Below, in pieces: positions 51,529 to 60,548 of a stretch of 60,682 nt of DNA (the stretch's first letter is position 1; each line of letters begins with the position of its first letter). The notes below the pieces were generated by a model, which was not told where the DNA came from, did not search any database, and was given only the letters and a program-made list of their open reading frames with translations. Source of the stretch: Chloroflexota bacterium. Lineage in GTDB: Bacteria > Chloroflexota > UBA11872 > UBA12225. A program made the position numbers and the translations under genes. The stretch is taken from NCBI GenBank assembly GCA_016199265.1, contig JACQGX010000063.1:1-60682 (forward strand), in the 5' to 3' direction.

Positions 51529-53160
51529 ATGACCGGCGTTACTGCGATAGAGCCAACCGAGGCAGCGAGGGCAACTGAGGCGACCGAGACAAGAGATATC
51601 TTTTTGCCGGCGGCGGTGGGCGAAGCGGCCGAGGCGGCCGCTTCGCCAGCCGCGACCGAAGCCGCCGGCGGGCGGCACGCTGCCCTATGGCAGGCGGTGC
51701 TGCACGAGTTGCAGCGGGACCCCGCGATTTCTCCCGCGAGCTTCGCCACCTGGCTGCGCGGTACCCAGTTGCTCGCCCGCGATGGCGACCGCTTCGTCGT
51801 CGGCGCCCAACACGCGTTCGGCCGTGACAGGTTGGAGCGCAGCTTCCGAGGCGCCGTCGAGCAGGCGCTGCTCCGCGCCACCGGCCGGCGCGCGGTGCGT
51901 GTCCGGTTCGTCGTCGTCGGCGGGCTCGGTGGGGCCTCGGACCGCGGCCAACCGCCGGCCGGTGGTGCAGCGCCCGGCGCGTCGGGGGTTCCCATCGCCT
52001 TGGCCGGCCACGCGCCACGGCCACCCGAGATGCCTAGCGGCCTCAACGCGCGCTACAGCTTCGGCAGCCTTGTCGTCGGGAAGGCCAACCGGTTCGCCTG
52101 CGCCGCCGCCCGCGCCGTCGCCGAGAACACCGGCCTCTCATACAATCCGCTCTACATCCACGGCGACGCCGGTTGCGGCAAGACACACGTGCTGCACGCC
52201 ATCGGCAACCACGTGCGCGCGATGCGGCCGGAGCGCCGCGTGCGGTACGTTACCGGCCAGGCGTTCGTCGAAGAGTGCGCGCGGGCGGCGCAGTCGGGGC
52301 AGCTTACCGCCTTTCGCAGCCTTTACGGCGCAATCGACGTCCTGTTGCTCGACGACGTCCACGCGCTGGCTGCGCCGCCGGCCGCCGTCGACCCTAACGG
52401 CAGTGGCGGGCAGTCCGGCAGCGATGGTGCGCCCGACTGCGCCGCAGCACAGGCCGAGCTCGACCGCGCCTTTAACGTGCTCTATGATGCAAACAAGCAA
52501 ATCGTCCTCGCTGGCCAGATGGCGCCGGCGTCGCTCATCGGTTTTGACGAACGGCTGCGCTCGCGCTTCCAGATGGGGTTAGTCGCCGGCGTCGGCCTGC
52601 CCGACGCCGAGCTGCGCCTTGCCATTCTCCGTAAGAAAGCCGAAGCCAACCGAATTGCCGTGCCCGTGAGCGCGCTCACGGTGATTGCTCGCCAGGTCGA
52701 AGGCAACGTCCGGCAGCTCGAAGGTGCGCTGACGCGGGCGGCGGCGGCGGCGCTGACCCATTTGCCACTTACGCCGGAGCTCGTCGCGGCTTCGCTCTCC
52801 GGTGTGCTGCATCGTGCGACCCGTTCTCCCCGGCAGCGCGTGACGCCTGCTCAGCTTATCGGCGCGGTTGCACACTATTTCGGCCTGCCGCTCGACGTAA
52901 TCGTCGGGAAGCGTCGAGACAGCCGGACGGCACTGGCGCGGCAGGTCGCGATGTACCTGCTGCGCGAACAAACCATCGCCAGCCTGGCCGAGATTGGCGC
53001 CCACCTCGGAGGGCGCGACCACAGCACCGTGCTCCACGGGTGCGAGAAGATCGCCACGCTGTTGAAGCACGACGAACGCGTGCAGCGCGACCTGACCGCC
53101 ATCCGCCATCTGTTGCTCGACGCCGGACCTGATGCGGCGCTTTGTGCGGCCGCACAGTAG
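51529..53160 (+). CDS. dnaA: Chromosomal replication initiator DnaA
   Basis: 543 residues. Domain I (LWQAVLHELQRDPAISPASF), a low-complexity domain II, AAA+ domain with Walker A IHGDAGCGKTHVLHAIGN (about 210), Walker B VLLLDDVHAL, the arginine finger FDERLRSRFQMGL, then domain IV with GGRDHSTVLHGCEKI. Between Walker B and the next helix there is a Pro/Gly/Ser/Ala-rich insert of about 25 residues (PPAAVDPNGSGGQSGSDG), where most DnaAs have a short loop. Start 51529 over 51433. dnaN follows. Confidence 0.93.
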   Translation: MTGVTAIEPTEAARATEATETRDIFLPAAVGEAAEAAASPAATEAAGGRHAALWQAVLHELQRDPAISPASFATWLRGTQLLARDGDRFVVGAQHAFGRDRLERSFRGAVEQALLRATGRRAVRVRFVVVGGLGGASDRGQPPAGGAAPGASGVPIALAGHAPRPPEMPSGLNARYSFGSLVVGKANRFACAAARAVAENTGLSYNPLYIHGDAGCGKTHVLHAIGNHVRAMRPERRVRYVTGQAFVEECARAAQSGQLTAFRSLYGAIDVLLLDDVHALAAPPAAVDPNGSGGQSGSDGAPDCAAAQAELDRAFNVLYDANKQIVLAGQMAPASLIGFDERLRSRFQMGLVAGVGLPDAELRLAILRKKAEANRIAVPVSALTVIARQVEGNVRQLEGALTRAAAAALTHLPLTPELVAASLSGVLHRATRSPRQRVTPAQLIGAVAHYFGLPLDVIVGKRRDSRTALARQVAMYLLREQTIASLAEIGAHLGGRDHSTVLHGCEKIATLLKHDERVQRDLTAIRHLLLDAGPDAALCAAAQ

Positions 53161-53259
53161 ACTCGATGGAAGAAGTAGAGAAGGTACGATCACGTGAGTA
53201 TCATCGATCAGGAACGCGAAGTACGGCCGGTCGAACTGACCGAAAGGACGGGCGCTGCT

Positions 53260-54417
53260 ATGCGAATCTCGTGTGCCCAGGATCATCTCAGTCGCGGGCT
53301 GGCCATCGTCAGTCGCGCCGTCGGCGGGCGCACGACGCTGCCCGTGCTCAACAACGTGCTGCTCGCCACCGATGGCGAGCGGCTCAAGCTCGCCGCGACC
53401 AATCTGGAGATCGGAATCACGACCTGGGTTCCCGGCCGCGTAGACGGCGAGGGGCAGGTTACCGTCCCGGCCCGCCTGTTGACCGACTTCGTCAACTCGC
53501 TGCCGGCCGGCCAGCCGGTGGCGCTCGAGTCGAACGCGCACAGCTACACGCTGCGCCTCGAATGTGCACGCTACAACGCTAACATCAGAGGGATCGATCC
53601 GGAAGAGTTCCCGCCACTCCCGGCTGCCGACGACCGCCCGACGATCAAGCTCGGCGCCGGCATGCTCAAGGAAATGATCAATCAGGTGGCGTTCAGCGCC
53701 GCGCGCGACGAATCGCGCCCCGTCCTGACCGGCGTCAACCTCCGCCTGGAGGAGACCAAGCTTACGATGGCGGCGGCCGATGGTTTCCGGCTCTCGCGGC
53801 GCGAGGCGGAGCTTGACCGCGGGCTACCCGAGCCACTCGACGTCATCATCCCGGCGCGCTCGCTTTCTGAGCTGGCCCGGTTGCTCGGCGACGGCGGCGA
53901 CGACGTCGAGGTGACCGTCACGCCCAACCGGGCACAGGTGATCTTTCGCGTCCGCTCGGAGCAAGGGGAGGTCCACCTCGTCAGCCGCCTGCTCGAAGGC
54001 CAGTTCCCCGACCTCCAGCGCGTCATCCCGAAGACCTACACCACCAAGCTCATCGCCAAGCGGACCGAACTGATCACCGCCACGAAAATCGCCTCGCTCT
54101 TCGCCCGCGACGCCGCCAACGTCGTGCGCCTTGACGTCACCCCCGGCGCCGAAGGTGGGCTCACCCCGGGAAAAGTCGCGCTTTCGGCGACCGCCGCCGA
54201 TGTCGGCGAGAACCACGGCGAGCTCGACGCCACCGTCGAGGGCGAAGAGACCTACATCTCGTTCAGCTCGGAGTTCCTCGCCGACGTGCTCGGCGTCCTG
54301 CCCACCGATGAAGTCGCGCTCGAGATCACCGGCCCGCTCTCGCCCGCCATCGTCCGCGGCCTCGGCCTCGCCGACTACACGCACGTCATCATGCCGATGC
54401 ACACCGTGCGACAGTAG
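53260..54417 (+). CDS. dnaN: DNA polymerase III beta sliding clamp
   Basis: 385 residues with three clamp domains; LPVLNNVLLATDGERLKLAA, FSAARDESRPVLTGVNLRLE, AADGFRLSRREA, and C-terminal HVIMPMHTVRQ (the partner-binding pocket includes the P-M...R end). ATG 53260 has AAAGGA; an earlier GTG (53194) adds 22 residues. Downstream of dnaA by 99 bp. Confidence 0.95.
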   Translation: MRISCAQDHLSRGLAIVSRAVGGRTTLPVLNNVLLATDGERLKLAATNLEIGITTWVPGRVDGEGQVTVPARLLTDFVNSLPAGQPVALESNAHSYTLRLECARYNANIRGIDPEEFPPLPAADDRPTIKLGAGMLKEMINQVAFSAARDESRPVLTGVNLRLEETKLTMAAADGFRLSRREAELDRGLPEPLDVIIPARSLSELARLLGDGGDDVEVTVTPNRAQVIFRVRSEQGEVHLVSRLLEGQFPDLQRVIPKTYTTKLIAKRTELITATKIASLFARDAANVVRLDVTPGAEGGLTPGKVALSATAADVGENHGELDATVEGEETYISFSSEFLADVLGVLPTDEVALEITGPLSPAIVRGLGLADYTHVIMPMHTVRQ

Positions 54418-54425
54418 CTATCCAG

Positions 54426-54508
54426 ACGAAGAACGAAGAACGAAAAACGAAGAACGAAGAAGGTCGTCCACGGATGACCACTTCGTCGTTCGTCAATCGT
54501 CCTTCGTC
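54426..54508. repeat. Inverted heptamer array (ACGAAGA/CTTCGTC)
   Basis: Five ACGAAGA units (54426-54462) face four CTTCGTC-type units (54481-54508) across 18 nt; a long hairpin between convergent dnaN and the hydrolase, whose stop (54493-54495) lies inside. Confidence 0.9.
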
Positions 54509-55248
54509 AAGAACTTCAGCACCGCCGCTGCCACGTGCGCCGGGTGACTCGCGAACACGGCGTGGCTCGCCCCCGGAATCGATAGCAGCTCTCCTTGCGG
54601 CAAGCGGGCCACAAATCGGCGGGCGGCCTCGTCTCCCAGTACACCGTCCTTCGCCGGATCGGCCTGCACGACGAGCACCGGTGCCGTGATCGCGGACGCC
54701 GCGGCCCACGCCCACGGCGCCCCGCGGGGTGCCCGCAGCAGCGCCTCGAACGCCCCATCGGCCGCCTTGCGGAAGAGCGGCGCGAGCGCCGGTGTCGCGA
54801 GATACCGCTCGAGCTCGCCCGGCAGTGCGTGACGCAAGCGATACACCTGCTCGACGTCCGGTTTCTGTCGATCGAGCGGCGGGTCGAGCAGGACGAGTGC
54901 TTCAACGGTGTCGTGGAAGTCCCTGGCCAGCGCGAACGCGACGAGCGCGCCAAGCGAGTGGCCGATCACCGGCGCCCGCTCGATGTCCAGCCGTATCAGC
55001 AACGCGGCGACGTCGCGCGCGTAGTCCGCCGGCTCGTACCCTGCGGCGGGCTTCTCGCTCTCGCCGTGTCCCCGCAGATCGGGCGCGATCGCCGACCACG
55101 CCGGGACCAACCGCCGCGCAAACGACTGCCAGGCCATGCCCGATACGCCTAACCCGTGGAGATAGATCGCCGGCGGCCCAGCCGCGGCCAGCCGCCTCAC
55201 GTGCAGCCGCACGCCGTCGGCGTCGACCTCCACAGTTTCCCAGGCCAT
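54493..55248 (-). CDS. Alpha/beta hydrolase
   Basis: 251 residues. HGLGVSGMAWQSF (oxyanion), PDLRGHGESEKPA, nucleophile VIGHSLGALVAF, late Asp (VVQADPA) and His (PGASHAVFAS). Esterase, lipase or dehalogenase type; substrate unknown. Confidence 0.9.
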   Translation of the reverse strand: MAWETVEVDADGVRLHVRRLAAAGPPAIYLHGLGVSGMAWQSFARRLVPAWSAIAPDLRGHGESEKPAAGYEPADYARDVAALLIRLDIERAPVIGHSLGALVAFALARDFHDTVEALVLLDPPLDRQKPDVEQVYRLRHALPGELERYLATPALAPLFRKAADGAFEALLRAPRGAPWAWAAASAITAPVLVVQADPAKDGVLGDEAARRFVARLPQGELLSIPGASHAVFASHPAHVAAAVLKFLTKDD

Positions 55249-55264
55249 AGCTCGTGAGGTAACT

Positions 55265-55531
55265 ACGTGAAGCGTGAAACGTGAAACGTGAACTTCGGGG
55301 CAGCATCGTGCGTTGACGCGTGCCGTTCACGGACAGGGCACGTAGGGGCGAAGCATCTGCCGCCGTGATCGGAACGCCGGTGCATGACTCACCGGTGCTG
55401 CATCGATGCAACGTTCAGGGTCGGCCTCTGCAAATGCTTCGCCCCTACATGCGGGTCACCGTGCGGCAGCGTGGCCCGCTTTCTATTGAGTGTCGCATCA
55501 CAGCTCACGTTTCACGTTTCACGTTTCACGC
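55265..55531. repeat. Heptamer arms (GTGAAAC/TCACGTT) around a GTAGGGGCGAAGCAT inverted repeat
   Basis: Arm 1 55265-55293 and arm 2 55503-55531 (including the AKR stop) enclose GTAGGGGCGAAGCATCTGC ... GCAAATGCTTCGCCCCTAC (55342-55448), a 107-bp element with 19-bp near-perfect inverted ends and an inner ACCGG hairpin. No target duplication seen around the inner element. No gene in this 277-bp gap. Confidence 0.85.
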
Positions 55532-56473
55532 ATCCAGACTGAGCCACGCCACCTGTTCGGGTGTCAGCGTCAGATCGGCCACCGCGAGACTGCTTTCCAG
55601 CTCGTCCATCGTCCGCGGGCCGATGAGGGCGAACGTGACGAGGTCCGGCTGGCTGAGTACCCAGGCCAGTGCGAGCTGAATCGGCGAGTAACCGAGTTCT
55701 TTGCCCAAGCGCTCGGCGCGCCGGTAGCGTTCCCAGTTCCGCTCGCCGTAGTAGACGCGCACGATGTTGGCATCCTCGGTGTTCTCCGGCGTGAACCGGC
55801 CGGAGAAGAACCCGCCACCCTGCGATGACCACGAGAGCAGGGGAAACTGGGTGGCCCGGTACCACGCCAGCGCCTCCAGGTCGCCCGAGATGGAGATACA
55901 GTCGGGCCACATCGGTTCGTTCGGCACGGCGAGGCTCAGGTTGGGGCTGCTGGCGGTGAACGGCTGCAGCCCGCGCGCCGTCGCGTAGGCGTTGGCCTCC
56001 TCGATCCGCTGGTGCGTCCAGTTCGAGCCACCGAAGGCGCGCATCCGGCCCTTGTTTCGGTGGTGGTTGAGCGCCTCGACGATCGTGCCGGCGGGCACGT
56101 CGGGATCGTCACGGTGCAGCAGGTACAGATCGACGTAGTTGGTGCCCAGGCGCTCGAGGCTCTGGCCCAGATCGAACGCAATCTCGTCGGGGACGACGCG
56201 CTTGGTGCGATCCGGCGCATGATGCGCGCCCTTGGTCAGGATCATCACGTCGTCGCGCCGGCCGCGTCGCCGCAGCCACTCGCCAATCGCGCGTTCGCTC
56301 CCGCCGCCGCGGTACACATGAGCCGTGTCGATCAGGTTGCCGCCGGCGGCGAGAAAGTAGTCGATCATCGCGCCTGCCAGATTCTGGTTCTGGGGGCCAA
56401 AAGCCATCGACCCCAGCACCAGGCGCGATGCAGGCCGATCCAGTCCGGGAATAGTCGCGTACTTCATCGCCAC
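55526..56473 (-). CDS. Aldo/keto reductase
   Basis: 315 residues. GNLIDTAHVYRGGGSERAIGE (Asp, Tyr), MILTKGA (Lys), DLYLLHRDDP (His), GGSNWTHQRI, LIGPRTMDELESSLAV. AKR-type NADPH reductase. The stop TGA lies inside a heptamer array. Confidence 0.93.
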   Translation of the reverse strand: MAMKYATIPGLDRPASRLVLGSMAFGPQNQNLAGAMIDYFLAAGGNLIDTAHVYRGGGSERAIGEWLRRRGRRDDVMILTKGAHHAPDRTKRVVPDEIAFDLGQSLERLGTNYVDLYLLHRDDPDVPAGTIVEALNHHRNKGRMRAFGGSNWTHQRIEEANAYATARGLQPFTASSPNLSLAVPNEPMWPDCISISGDLEALAWYRATQFPLLSWSSQGGGFFSGRFTPENTEDANIVRVYYGERNWERYRRAERLGKELGYSPIQLALAWVLSQPDLVTFALIGPRTMDELESSLAVADLTLTPEQVAWLSLDA

Positions 56474-56494
56474 GATGATAGCGCCCGGCCGCCC

Positions 56495-57445
56495 CTACTG
56501 CTCGCCTCCGGCCGCCAGCACCGGCTCGGCATAGGCGGAGCGCCACAGGTCACCCATCTCGCGCGTGACGTCGAGATACAACGTGCCCCACTCGCCGTTC
56601 GGGTGGATCTCCGTCCGCTCGCCTGTCTCGTTGAAGCTCGTGATGATCACCATCGCCGGGTTCGTCGCGATGGCGCCGTACCAGGTGGTGCGGTAGTAGT
56701 CGCCGTCTCGGCGGTCGCGGTACTTCCACTGCGATGGATCGCTGCCGCTGCCCCAGTAACCGCCGGGCATCACCGTCGCCACCCAGAGCTTGGATGGGTC
56801 GTAGTCCCGCACGCGCTTGGCCCAGTTCGCCAGTTGTCCGGCCGGATCGGCTGCCCAGGCGATGCTGTAGAGGTGTAGGCCGTCGAAAGCCGGTAGGTAC
56901 GTCAGCGTGCTCCTCGGGTCGCCGCCTTCGGCGATCCAGATGCTGGTGTGTTCCGGATCTACGGCGTTGCGGATCGTCAACCACGTCTCCTGCGCCGACA
57001 TGCCTGGATAGCGCGGCACGTCCTGCGGGTGCCAGAAGATCAGCACCGGCCTGCCTTGGTACCACAGGAACGAAGGATCGGCGGCGTCCCAAGTGAGCGC
57101 GTCACCCAGGCGCTGCGCCAGCGCGTCTGGGCTGGGATACGTTTGCGGCTCGATCCCGGCGGTGATGTGGACGCCGGTGTCGCGCGCGGCGCGCAGGTAG
57201 CCGCCTAGGTCGCGCGCTCCCGTCTCCGACACAACCAGCGCGTCGATACCCGCGGCGGCCGCGTACTCCAGATCAGTCTGCACTCCCTGGCTGAATTGCG
57301 GGTAGTGCCACGCCAGGACAGGGGCCAGCGGCTCGCTCGAGGCGGCCGCCGGCAGCGCAGCGAAGGCGGCCAGCGTGGGGGCAAGACCGGTGAGCGCAAT
57401 CGCCAGGGAACGCGCAATCGAACGAACGATGTGGTTTACGAGCAC
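56495..57445 (-). CDS. Secreted glycosyl hydrolase-like protein (GH99-like)
   Basis: 316 residues from GTG 57445. A signal peptide (SIARSLAIALTGLAPTLAAF, cleavage near AAASSEP), then VLAWHYPQFS, ALVVSETGARDLGGYL, PVLIFWHPQDVPRYPG, VIITSFNETGERTEIHP. Resembles GH99/GH71-like endo-mannanase/hydrolase domains; Glu in SFNETGE and the distal acid fit. Start by ATG 57481 would add a charged extension. Confidence 0.7.
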   Translation of the reverse strand: MLVNHIVRSIARSLAIALTGLAPTLAAFAALPAAASSEPLAPVLAWHYPQFSQGVQTDLEYAAAAGIDALVVSETGARDLGGYLRAARDTGVHITAGIEPQTYPSPDALAQRLGDALTWDAADPSFLWYQGRPVLIFWHPQDVPRYPGMSAQETWLTIRNAVDPEHTSIWIAEGGDPRSTLTYLPAFDGLHLYSIAWAADPAGQLANWAKRVRDYDPSKLWVATVMPGGYWGSGSDPSQWKYRDRRDGDYYRTTWYGAIATNPAMVIITSFNETGERTEIHPNGEWGTLYLDVTREMGDLWRSAYAEPVLAAGGEQ

Positions 57446-57523
57446 TCCTGGGTCCTTCTGCGAGCGTGATCGGCACAGCACTTCGTAGCGCCGGTTGTGG
57501 TCTACGACGACGTTGGTCGCGGT

Positions 57524-58375
57524 CTATAACGACAGATCGGCCGAATTCGTGAGCGCTGGGTCTTGGCTCGACCGGTGGTAGTACTCCCGCCACAACTCGG
57601 GCAGCCTGTTCCCGAGCACCTCCAGCGCGTTGCGCCACAGGATGCGCGCCAGATCGGCCTCGGGCAGCGGCGCCGCCAGCGCTTTTGCGAGCTGCGACGG
57701 GATCGAACGGCCGGCGACGTCGGTGCCGAAGACGATGCGCCCGGCGCCGACGCTGCGGAGCGCCACCTCCATGTAGCCGCCCGAGGCCTCGCCGCCGCCG
57801 ATGTCGAGCCACACGTTATCCACCTGTTTCAACGCGGCGCAGCCCCACTCCCAATCGCCGCCCGTGTGGCCGCCGAAGAACTTCACTCGCGGGTGACGCC
57901 GGGCCAGCGCGACGAGGTCTTCTGGCGTCGATTCTCCCGGCAGATTGGCTGATCCCGGTCCGCCCGGCCCCACCTTTACCCACGTGTGTTGCAGCACCGG
58001 AACGTCGTGCGCCGCGCAGAACTCCATCAGCGGATCGAGCCGGCGATCGCTGCACCGCACGGCGACCCACAGCTTGAGCGCCGCGAAGTGGCGTGCGTCG
58101 CCGGCCAGGCGCCGCTCCATCTCGGCGAGTGCCTCGCGACCGTGCTCCGGATTGACGTAACAGTAGCCGATCACTCGTTCTGGGCACCGTCGCGCCAGAT
58201 CGGCGCACAGGTCGTTGCCTTCGCGCCAGTGCTCCACGCTCGGCACCGGCTTCCACCCCTCCGTCCGCGAGCCCAGATGCGCCAGCACGACACGCGAATC
58301 GAAGCGTTCGAGCGCGGCGACGTAGTCGTCGAAAGTAATGCCCACCGGCTCATGGGCGTGGATGTCGAGCAGCAT
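57524..58375 (-). CDS. Amidohydrolase family (TIM-barrel metal-dependent hydrolase)
   Basis: 283 residues. Begins MLLDIHAHEPVG (metal His-x-His), VPVLQHTW (His), VKFFGGHTGGDWEWG (His) and GRIVFGTDVAGRS (Asp). Amidohydrolase-2/decarboxylase type; substrate unknown. Upstream codons to 58489 are rejected. Confidence 0.88.
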   Translation of the reverse strand: MLLDIHAHEPVGITFDDYVAALERFDSRVVLAHLGSRTEGWKPVPSVEHWREGNDLCADLARRCPERVIGYCYVNPEHGREALAEMERRLAGDARHFAALKLWVAVRCSDRRLDPLMEFCAAHDVPVLQHTWVKVGPGGPGSANLPGESTPEDLVALARRHPRVKFFGGHTGGDWEWGCAALKQVDNVWLDIGGGEASGGYMEVALRSVGAGRIVFGTDVAGRSIPSQLAKALAAPLPEADLARILWRNALEVLGNRLPELWREYYHRSSQDPALTNSADLSL

Positions 58376-58385
58376 GGCTGTGAGG

Positions 58386-58601
58386 CTACCGGTTGACCTC
58401 GGCGGCAATCTCGTTGCCCGTTTTCTGACTGTGACGGTGCATCTCGTCCCAGCCGGCGAAGAAATACCATGCCAGGTGCCGCTGGGCAAACATCGTGAAC
58501 GTCACCGTGTGGATGCCGGCGCGCGAGAGCGCCATCGCCCACGGGAGCTGTGTCGGATCGGTGCCGTGCGCGGCGCCCATGTAATCCTGACCGGCATGCA
58601 T
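58386..58601 (-). CDS. Unrecognised small protein, possibly a gene tail
   Basis: 71 residues (MHAGQDYMGAAHGTDP, ALSRAGIHTVTFTMFAQRHL, AWYFFAGWDEMHRHSQKTGN). The wording looks like the C-terminal end of a larger enzyme, but I cannot name it. It stands between an orphan antitoxin and the amidohydrolase. Confidence 0.4.
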   Translation of the reverse strand: MHAGQDYMGAAHGTDPTQLPWAMALSRAGIHTVTFTMFAQRHLAWYFFAGWDEMHRHSQKTGNEIAAEVNR

Positions 58602-58602
58602 C

Positions 58603-58956
58603 TTACCCGCCGGCAACGTTAGAGTCGGCGGCTCTCATACTGGCGGCACGCTGCCTACTCTCCCTTATGAGTTCCTCCTGGAACGCGTCCATCTCCTCGT
58701 CTGTCAGCCATTCGACTTCGCCCCTCGCCTCGGCCTTTTCAAAGGCTCGAGTCATCTGTGCGTCGGTCATTTCATCCTCGAGCGCATACAGACGGCGGAG
58801 CTCGGCGAACTCGACAATCGCGGCCACCGGGCGACCATCGTCGGTGATGATCACCGGCAACATTGCTCGTCGCGCCCACTGTATGGCCTCGGAGAGCTGC
58901 TGCTGCAATTGTTCGATACGATGGACGCGGCTGCTTGCGCTAATAGGCGATTCCAT
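58603..58956 (-). CDS. Phd/YefM-type antitoxin, orphan
   Basis: 117 residues. The N-terminal fold has EQLQQQLSEAIQWARRAMLP then VIITDDGRPVAAIVEFAELR; the C-terminal toxin-binding tail is long and charged (FEKAEARGEVEWLTDEEMDA). The usual RelE, Doc or PIN toxin is not found on either side. Confidence 0.85.
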   Translation of the reverse strand: MESPISASSRVHRIEQLQQQLSEAIQWARRAMLPVIITDDGRPVAAIVEFAELRRLYALEDEMTDAQMTRAFEKAEARGEVEWLTDEEMDAFQEELIRESRQRAASMRAADSNVAGG

Positions 58957-58980
58957 TGCGTGCCTCCGTCGTCGTCTTGT

Positions 58981-60543
58981 CTAAAGCGTCTCATCGCCAA
59001 CTGCCGCCGCCTCGATCGCCCGCTTCACGTCCCGCAGGAACGCGCCCGCCGGGTAGCCGTCCACGATCCGGTGGTCGAACGAAAGCGAGAGGGTGACCAG
59101 GTGGCGAATGGCGAGCTGGTCCTGGTACACGGCCGGCTTCTTGGCGATCCGCCCAACGCCGAGGATGGCGCACTGTGGTGGGTTGACGATCGGCGTAAAC
59201 GCGTCGACCTCGACCTGTCCCAGGTTGGTGATCGTGAAGGTCCCGCCCTGGAGGTCGTCGACCGAGAGACGGTTGGCGCGGGCACGCTCGGCCAGGTCGC
59301 CTAGTTCCTCCGAAATCACCTGGAGCGGCTTTTGGTCGGCGCCGCGAACGACGGGGACGATCAGCCCGCGTTCGAGCGCGACGGCGACGCCGACGTTGAT
59401 CTCGCTCCAGCAGACGATCTCCTGGACGCCGTTTGCCGCCTGCAGGCTGCTGTTGAGCAGCGGGTGCGAACGCAGCACGCGAGCGACGATCCCCACCAGC
59501 AGATCGGTATACGTCGGCGGCCGGTGACCATAGACCCGAGCTGCCGGCACGAGATGCCCGCGCAGCTCGACGAGCGCAGTGGCATCGGCTTCGGCGGTGA
59601 GCGTGAGCTGCGCGCTCTCCGCCAGCGAGCGCTGCATGCGCTCGGCGATCAGGCGGCGTATACCGTCGAGCTTGATCGTCTCGCGCGGTGTGAGCAGGCC
59701 GGGCGCGGCGACGGCCGGCACACGTGCGGCGCGTTCCTGCGCCTCGAGGGCAGCCAGCACGTCGCGCTCGATCACACGCCCTTCCGGGCCGGTACCACGG
59801 ATCGCGTGCAGCTCGATCCTATGTTCTCGCGCGAGCCGCTTGGCGATCGGCGAGGCGCGGACGTAGCCGTTTTCGATGCCGACGGCTGCGGCTTCGGCCG
59901 CCAACGTGGCAGGGGCGCGGCCGCCCTCACCCCAACCCTCTCCCAAAGGGAGAGGGGGTCTGGCCGCCGCACGGACGTCGGCTTCGACGATGCGGCCGCC
60001 TGGTCCCGTGCCGGCGATGCCGGAGAGATCCACACCGAGACCCGCTGCCAGCCGCCTGGCGATCGGAGAGGCCCGAACCTCGGCCATGGAAGAGGTGCGG
60101 TCTGCGGCAACAGCGGCGGCGGACATCCCCTCTCCCCCTGGGAATGGGCCAGGGTAAGGGCTCCTCGCCCCCTCTCCCTCCGCGAATGGGCCAGGGTGAG
60201 GGCTCCTCGCCCCCTCTCCCAGGGGGAGAGGCGGAGCCGTCACCGGTCCCTGGCCCCTGACGCCTGACCCCTGCACCACCGCTTCGACCGCCGCCTCGCT
60301 CTCGCCCTCGGCGGCGACGACGGCCATTAGGCCAACCACCGGCACCGTCTCGCCTTCGGCGGCGACGATACGGGCGAGAATACCGTCGGCCGGCGCATCG
60401 ACCTCGGCGTTGAGCTTATCGGTCTCGATCTGGGCGACCGGCTCGCCCTTGGTCACCCGATCGCCCTCGCCCGTGAGCCACCGGACGATTTTCGCCTCGG
60501 TCATCGTCATGCCCAATTGGGGCATCTTGACTGCGGTTGCCAT
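58981..60543 (-). CDS. Dihydrolipoamide acyltransferase (E2) of an alpha-ketoacid dehydrogenase
   Basis: 520 residues. Lipoyl domain with QIETDKLNAEV (Lys43), then two peripheral-subunit-binding domains (RASPIARRLAAGLGVDLSGI and RASPIAKRLAREHRIELHAI), each followed by GTGP.GR, and the CAT core ending LSFDHRIVDGYPAGAFL (His/Asp). Two PSBDs are unusual. The linkers 95-140 and about 195-210 are encoded by palindromic repeats (PLPLGEG). The E1 gene tail lies upstream (60640). PDH or branched-chain type is not certain. Confidence 0.92.
   Translation of the reverse strand: MATAVKMPQLGMTMTEAKIVRWLTGEGDRVTKGEPVAQIETDKLNAEVDAPADGILARIVAAEGETVPVVGLMAVVAAEGESEAAVEAVVQGSGVRGQGPVTAPPLPLGEGARSPHPGPFAEGEGARSPYPGPFPGGEGMSAAAVAADRTSSMAEVRASPIARRLAAGLGVDLSGIAGTGPGGRIVEADVRAAARPPLPLGEGWGEGGRAPATLAAEAAAVGIENGYVRASPIAKRLAREHRIELHAIRGTGPEGRVIERDVLAALEAQERAARVPAVAAPGLLTPRETIKLDGIRRLIAERMQRSLAESAQLTLTAEADATALVELRGHLVPAARVYGHRPPTYTDLLVGIVARVLRSHPLLNSSLQAANGVQEIVCWSEINVGVAVALERGLIVPVVRGADQKPLQVISEELGDLAERARANRLSVDDLQGGTFTITNLGQVEVDAFTPIVNPPQCAILGVGRIAKKPAVYQDQLAIRHLVTLSLSFDHRIVDGYPAGAFLRDVKRAIEAAAVGDETL
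59921..59965. repeat. Palindromic repeat in E2 linker 2
   Basis: CCCTCACCCCAACC-CTCTCCCAAAGGGAGAGGGGG in the linker between the two PSBDs, in frame. Confidence 0.85.
60124..60245. repeat. Triple palindromic repeat in E2 linker 1
   Basis: Three CCCCTCTCC / GGGTGAGGGCTCC units in the linker after the lipoyl domain, in frame. The MATA..LGE-type translation is Pro/Gly-rich. Confidence 0.85.
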
Positions 60544-60548
60544 ACGGA

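Noticed and set aside
51402-51529. oriC next to dnaA
   Set aside because: No DnaA-box cluster or AT-rich unwinding stretch visible.
57815-57830. TTATCCACC as a DnaA box
   Set aside because: Single copy inside the amidohydrolase gene.
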